From Polaromonas sp. (GTDB lineage Bacteria; Pseudomonadota; Gammaproteobacteria; Burkholderiales; Burkholderiaceae_C), in the NCBI GenBank assembly GCA_028292345.1, contig JAQGMN010000445.1, positions 1-7,754 of the forward strand: 7,754 nucleotides of DNA, in the 5' to 3' direction. The stretch's first letter is position 1, and each line of letters opens with the position of its first letter. Below, piece by piece: positions 5,591 through 7,754 of the stretch. The position numbers were made by a program, and so were the translations under genes. The notes beneath the pieces are model-generated. The model was not told the origin of the DNA. It saw nothing but the letters and a program-made list of their open reading frames with translations, and did no database searches.

Positions 5591-7729
5591 TTATCGCGCA
5601 GCAGCGCGGTCCGTGATCATCTTCGGCGTAATGAACACCAGCATTTCCTGTTTCCGGGACGTGCGTTCGCGGCTCTTGAACAGGTTGCCCAAATAAGGCA
5701 CATCGCCCAGCAGCGGAACCTTGGTTTCATTATTCGTTTCTTCGAGCGTGAAGATGCCGCCAATCACCACCGTGCCGCCGTTCTCAACCAGCACCTGGGT
5801 CTGGATATGCTTGGTGTCGATGGCAATGCCGGCTGCAGTCGTTTCTCCACGGCTGTCCTTGTTCACGTCCAGGTCCAGAATGATGTTGCCTTCAGGCGTG
5901 ATCTGCGGCGTGACTTCGAGCTTCAGGTTGGCCTTGCGAAATGCCAGCGACGTGGCGCCGCTGGAAGTGGCGGTCTGATAAGGGAATTCGGTGCCCTGCT
6001 CGATCAGCGCCTTGACCTGGTCCGCCGTGACGACGCGCGGGCTGGAGACGATCTTTCCCTTGCCATCGGCTTCGAGCGCCGACAACTCCAGGTTGAGGAA
6101 GCGGTTCGCCGCCGCATTGAAAATCGAGACCGCGAACGAAGCCGCATTGTTCGCAACGCCCAGCGTTGAGGCGGGAAAGCTGACGAAATTGCCGCTGGTG
6201 TCGGCAGCCGTCGCGCTGTAATTGGTTCCCAGCGTGACATTGGTATTGCCATTGGACAAGGCACCGGCGGCGCCAATCATGCCGCCACCCAGCCTGACAC
6301 CCAAAGACCGTCCAAATGTGTCCGATGCCTCGACGATGCGCGCCTCAATCAGCACCTGCCGCACGGCAATGTCCAGTTTGCCAATAAAGCTTTGCACCTG
6401 TTCCAGCCTGGATGGAATGTCGGTGACGAACAACTGGTTGGTACGCGGCTCGGCAATCACGCTCCCCCGGTTGGACAGTATCCGGGCCGTGGTTGCGCCT
6501 GCACCGCCAGCGGAAATCTGCGCGGCAATTTCACTGGCCTTGGCATAGTTGATCTGGAACGACTGCGTGCGAACCGCTTCCAGCCCCTGAATCGCGACGC
6601 GGGATTCGAGTTCCTGCTTGTCCTTGGCCGCCAGTTCGTCCTTGGGCGCGATCAGCAGCACATTGCCGGTCTTGCGCATGCCCAGACCCTTGGCCTGCAG
6701 GATGATGTCCAGCGCCTGGTCCCATGGCACGTCTTTCAGGCGCAGAGTGACCGATCCGGTGACCGTGTCCGAGGTCACCACATTGAAGTTGGTGAAGTCG
6801 GCAATCACCTGCAGCAGCGAACGGATTTCAATGTTCTGGAAATTCAGCGACAGTTTTTCGCCATTGAAGCCGGTGCCCTGGGTCAGCTTGTCAGGGTCCA
6901 CCTTTTGCGGGCGCACTTCCAGCACGAACTGGTTGTCGCTCTGGTAGGCGCTTTGCTCCCACTGGCCGGTGGGCTCCACCACCATGCGAACCTTGTCGCC
7001 CACCTGCGAGGTGGTCACGGTTTGCACCGGGGTTCCGAAATCCGTGACATCGAGCCGGCGGCGCAACCCTTCAGGCAGGGCGGTTTTCAGGAACTCCACC
7101 ACGACGGTCTTGCCTTGCTGGCGAATGTCCACACCCACTTCGTTGTTTGGCAGGGCCACCACGATGCGGCCCGAGTTGTTGGGGCCACGCCGGAAATCGA
7201 TGTCTTTGAGCGGCAGCGTGTCGCGGTTTCGGCTTTCGGCAAACACCGGGGCTGCGGCTACCGAAGGCGCTGTCACGGCCTGCGAATCCAGAATGATCAG
7301 CAAGGATTTTCCTTGCAACTCGGCCTTGTAAGCCGTCGGCGTATTCAAGTTGAGCACGACACGGGTACGCTCGCCGGCCTGGATCACGTTGGCTGAGCGC
7401 ATGTTGCCCAAATTGATTTCAATCGCCGAGCGGCCCACGGAATTGCCGACACCCTGAAAATCAAGGGCAATGCGGGCAGGCGACTGGATGCTGAAACCCG
7501 TGGGAACGCTGGCCAGCGGTTCGGCCAGTTCAATCCGGATCACTTCCGAGCCGCCTTGCACCGAGCCCGAAACGGCCTGAATGGCGTTTTCTGCCCTTGC
7601 CAGCAAGGGCATGGTGCTCGCCACCACCATCACACCCAGCAATGCGCGGCGCACGACGCGCCCAAGCAAACGCGGCAGACTTTCTTGCGCCCTCGCCTTC
7701 ACTGCCAATTCCGCTGTCTGCATGTTCAT
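5591..7729 (-). CDS. pilQ: Type IV pilus outer-membrane secretin PilQ
   Basis: A 712-residue secretin that forms the multimeric outer-membrane channel through which type IV pili extend and retract; it docks to PilP in the periplasm. An N-terminal signal peptide has basic residues (Arg20-Arg28), a hydrophobic core (29-44) and likely cleavage at ARA-E (46/47). Domains in order are two AMIN-type beta modules (about 50-148 and 170-272, peptidoglycan/periplasm binding), a secretin/TonB short N-terminal (STN) domain (about 297-362), an N1-type ring-building domain (about 386-453) and the C-terminal secretin core (about 455-705). The core carries EFPYQ (581-585) and the near-universal signature VPLLGDVPYLGNLFK (671-685), then EMLVFITPKMI. 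The start ATG at 7729-7727 is six bases from GAGGA; a second in-frame ATG at 7723 is less well spaced. It overlaps the preceding reading frame by ATGA. The length is normal for betaproteobacterial PilQ and no key region is missing. Confidence 0.98.
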   Translation of the reverse strand: MNMQTAELAVKARAQESLPRLLGRVVRRALLGVMVVASTMPLLARAENAIQAVSGSVQGGSEVIRIELAEPLASVPTGFSIQSPARIALDFQGVGNSVGRSAIEINLGNMRSANVIQAGERTRVVLNLNTPTAYKAELQGKSLLIILDSQAVTAPSVAAAPVFAESRNRDTLPLKDIDFRRGPNNSGRIVVALPNNEVGVDIRQQGKTVVVEFLKTALPEGLRRRLDVTDFGTPVQTVTTSQVGDKVRMVVEPTGQWEQSAYQSDNQFVLEVRPQKVDPDKLTQGTGFNGEKLSLNFQNIEIRSLLQVIADFTNFNVVTSDTVTGSVTLRLKDVPWDQALDIILQAKGLGMRKTGNVLLIAPKDELAAKDKQELESRVAIQGLEAVRTQSFQINYAKASEIAAQISAGGAGATTARILSNRGSVIAEPRTNQLFVTDIPSRLEQVQSFIGKLDIAVRQVLIEARIVEASDTFGRSLGVRLGGGMIGAAGALSNGNTNVTLGTNYSATAADTSGNFVSFPASTLGVANNAASFAVSIFNAAANRFLNLELSALEADGKGKIVSSPRVVTADQVKALIEQGTEFPYQTATSSGATSLAFRKANLKLEVTPQITPEGNIILDLDVNKDSRGETTAAGIAIDTKHIQTQVLVENGGTVVIGGIFTLEETNNETKVPLLGDVPYLGNLFKSRERTSRKQEMLVFITPKMITDRAAAR
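7300..7316. other. Perfect 7-bp hairpin inside pilQ
   Basis: Arms gcaagga (7300-7306) and tccttgc (7310-7316) flank a three-base loop, within pilQ codons 138-143. It is a strong small stem-loop in the mRNA but may be a by-product of the encoded residues. Confidence 0.4.
7592..7611. other. Perfect 9-bp inverted repeat at the PilQ signal-peptide cleavage site
   Basis: Arms tgcccttgc (7592-7600) and gcaagggca (7603-7611) are exact reverse complements separated by two bases. They cover pilQ codons 40-46, ending at the predicted cleavage site. In the mRNA this gives about eight pairs closed by a tetraloop. Function is unknown. It could pause ribosomes while the signal peptide emerges, or be chance. 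Confidence 0.5.
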
Positions 7730-7754
7730 TTCTTTTCCTCTAGAAGCTGTAATG
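7726..7754 (-). CDS. C-terminal end of the upstream gene, probably pilP (partial)
   Basis: The minus-strand frame from the window edge reads L-Q-L-L-E-E-K-K and then TGA at 7728-7726, overlapping the pilQ ATG in the arrangement ATGA. In pilMNOPQ clusters the gene before pilQ is pilP, the inner-membrane lipoprotein that binds PilQ, and its C-terminus is often short and charged like this. Eight residues cannot identify a protein, so the assignment is mainly positional. Another frame ends with TAG at 7742-7740 and is an alternative end for the upstream gene. Confidence 0.5.
7736..7741 (-). promoter_or_regulatory. pilQ: Ribosome binding site of pilQ
   Basis: The coding strand reads AGAGGA, ending six bases before the ATG at 7729. 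It decides for this start over the in-frame ATG two codons later, and lies inside the putative end of the upstream reading frame, favouring coupled translation. Confidence 0.75.

Overview
The window is chromosomal DNA from a betaproteobacterium, most likely order Burkholderiales and probably family Comamonadaceae (Polaromonas/Rhodoferax/Acidovorax-like). This rests on the high-GC coding DNA, the gene order pilQ...aroK-aroB-dgt, and an intergenic element at 1645-1710 that resembles a dispersed repeat I associate with that family. The genus is a guess. All genes read on the minus strand, so the biological order runs from high to low coordinates.

Right end (7754-5591): the last eight codons of an upstream gene, probably pilP, overlap the start of pilQ. 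PilQ is the outer-membrane secretin of the type IV pilus and is complete at 712 residues. Next (5556-3502) comes a 684-residue lipoprotein built of immunoglobulin-like beta-sandwich modules. It follows pilQ by 34 bases with its own good ribosome binding site. This is the unusual part of the window: in related bacteria pilQ is commonly followed directly by aroK, and here a visibly AT-richer cell-surface gene sits in that junction.

Middle and left (3489-445): aroK (shikimate kinase) and aroB (3-dehydroquinate synthase) are two steps of the shikimate pathway to chorismate. They are followed by an 85-base gap holding the repeat-like element, then by dgt, a dGTP triphosphohydrolase-like HD-domain enzyme. 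Three bases after dgt begins a DUF1415 gene that runs off the left edge of the window.

The six genes are probably one long transcription unit, or a few overlapping ones: spacings are -4, 34, 12, 89, 85 and 3 bases, and no convincing terminator was seen between them. Pilus biogenesis (PilP, PilQ and possibly the lipoprotein) forms one functional block. Aromatic amino-acid biosynthesis and nucleotide housekeeping form the other. No tRNA, rRNA, CRISPR array, insertion sequence or phage gene was seen. The best candidate for something undescribed is the pilQ-linked, disulfide-rich Ig-like lipoprotein. Evidence that it works with the pilus is positional only.
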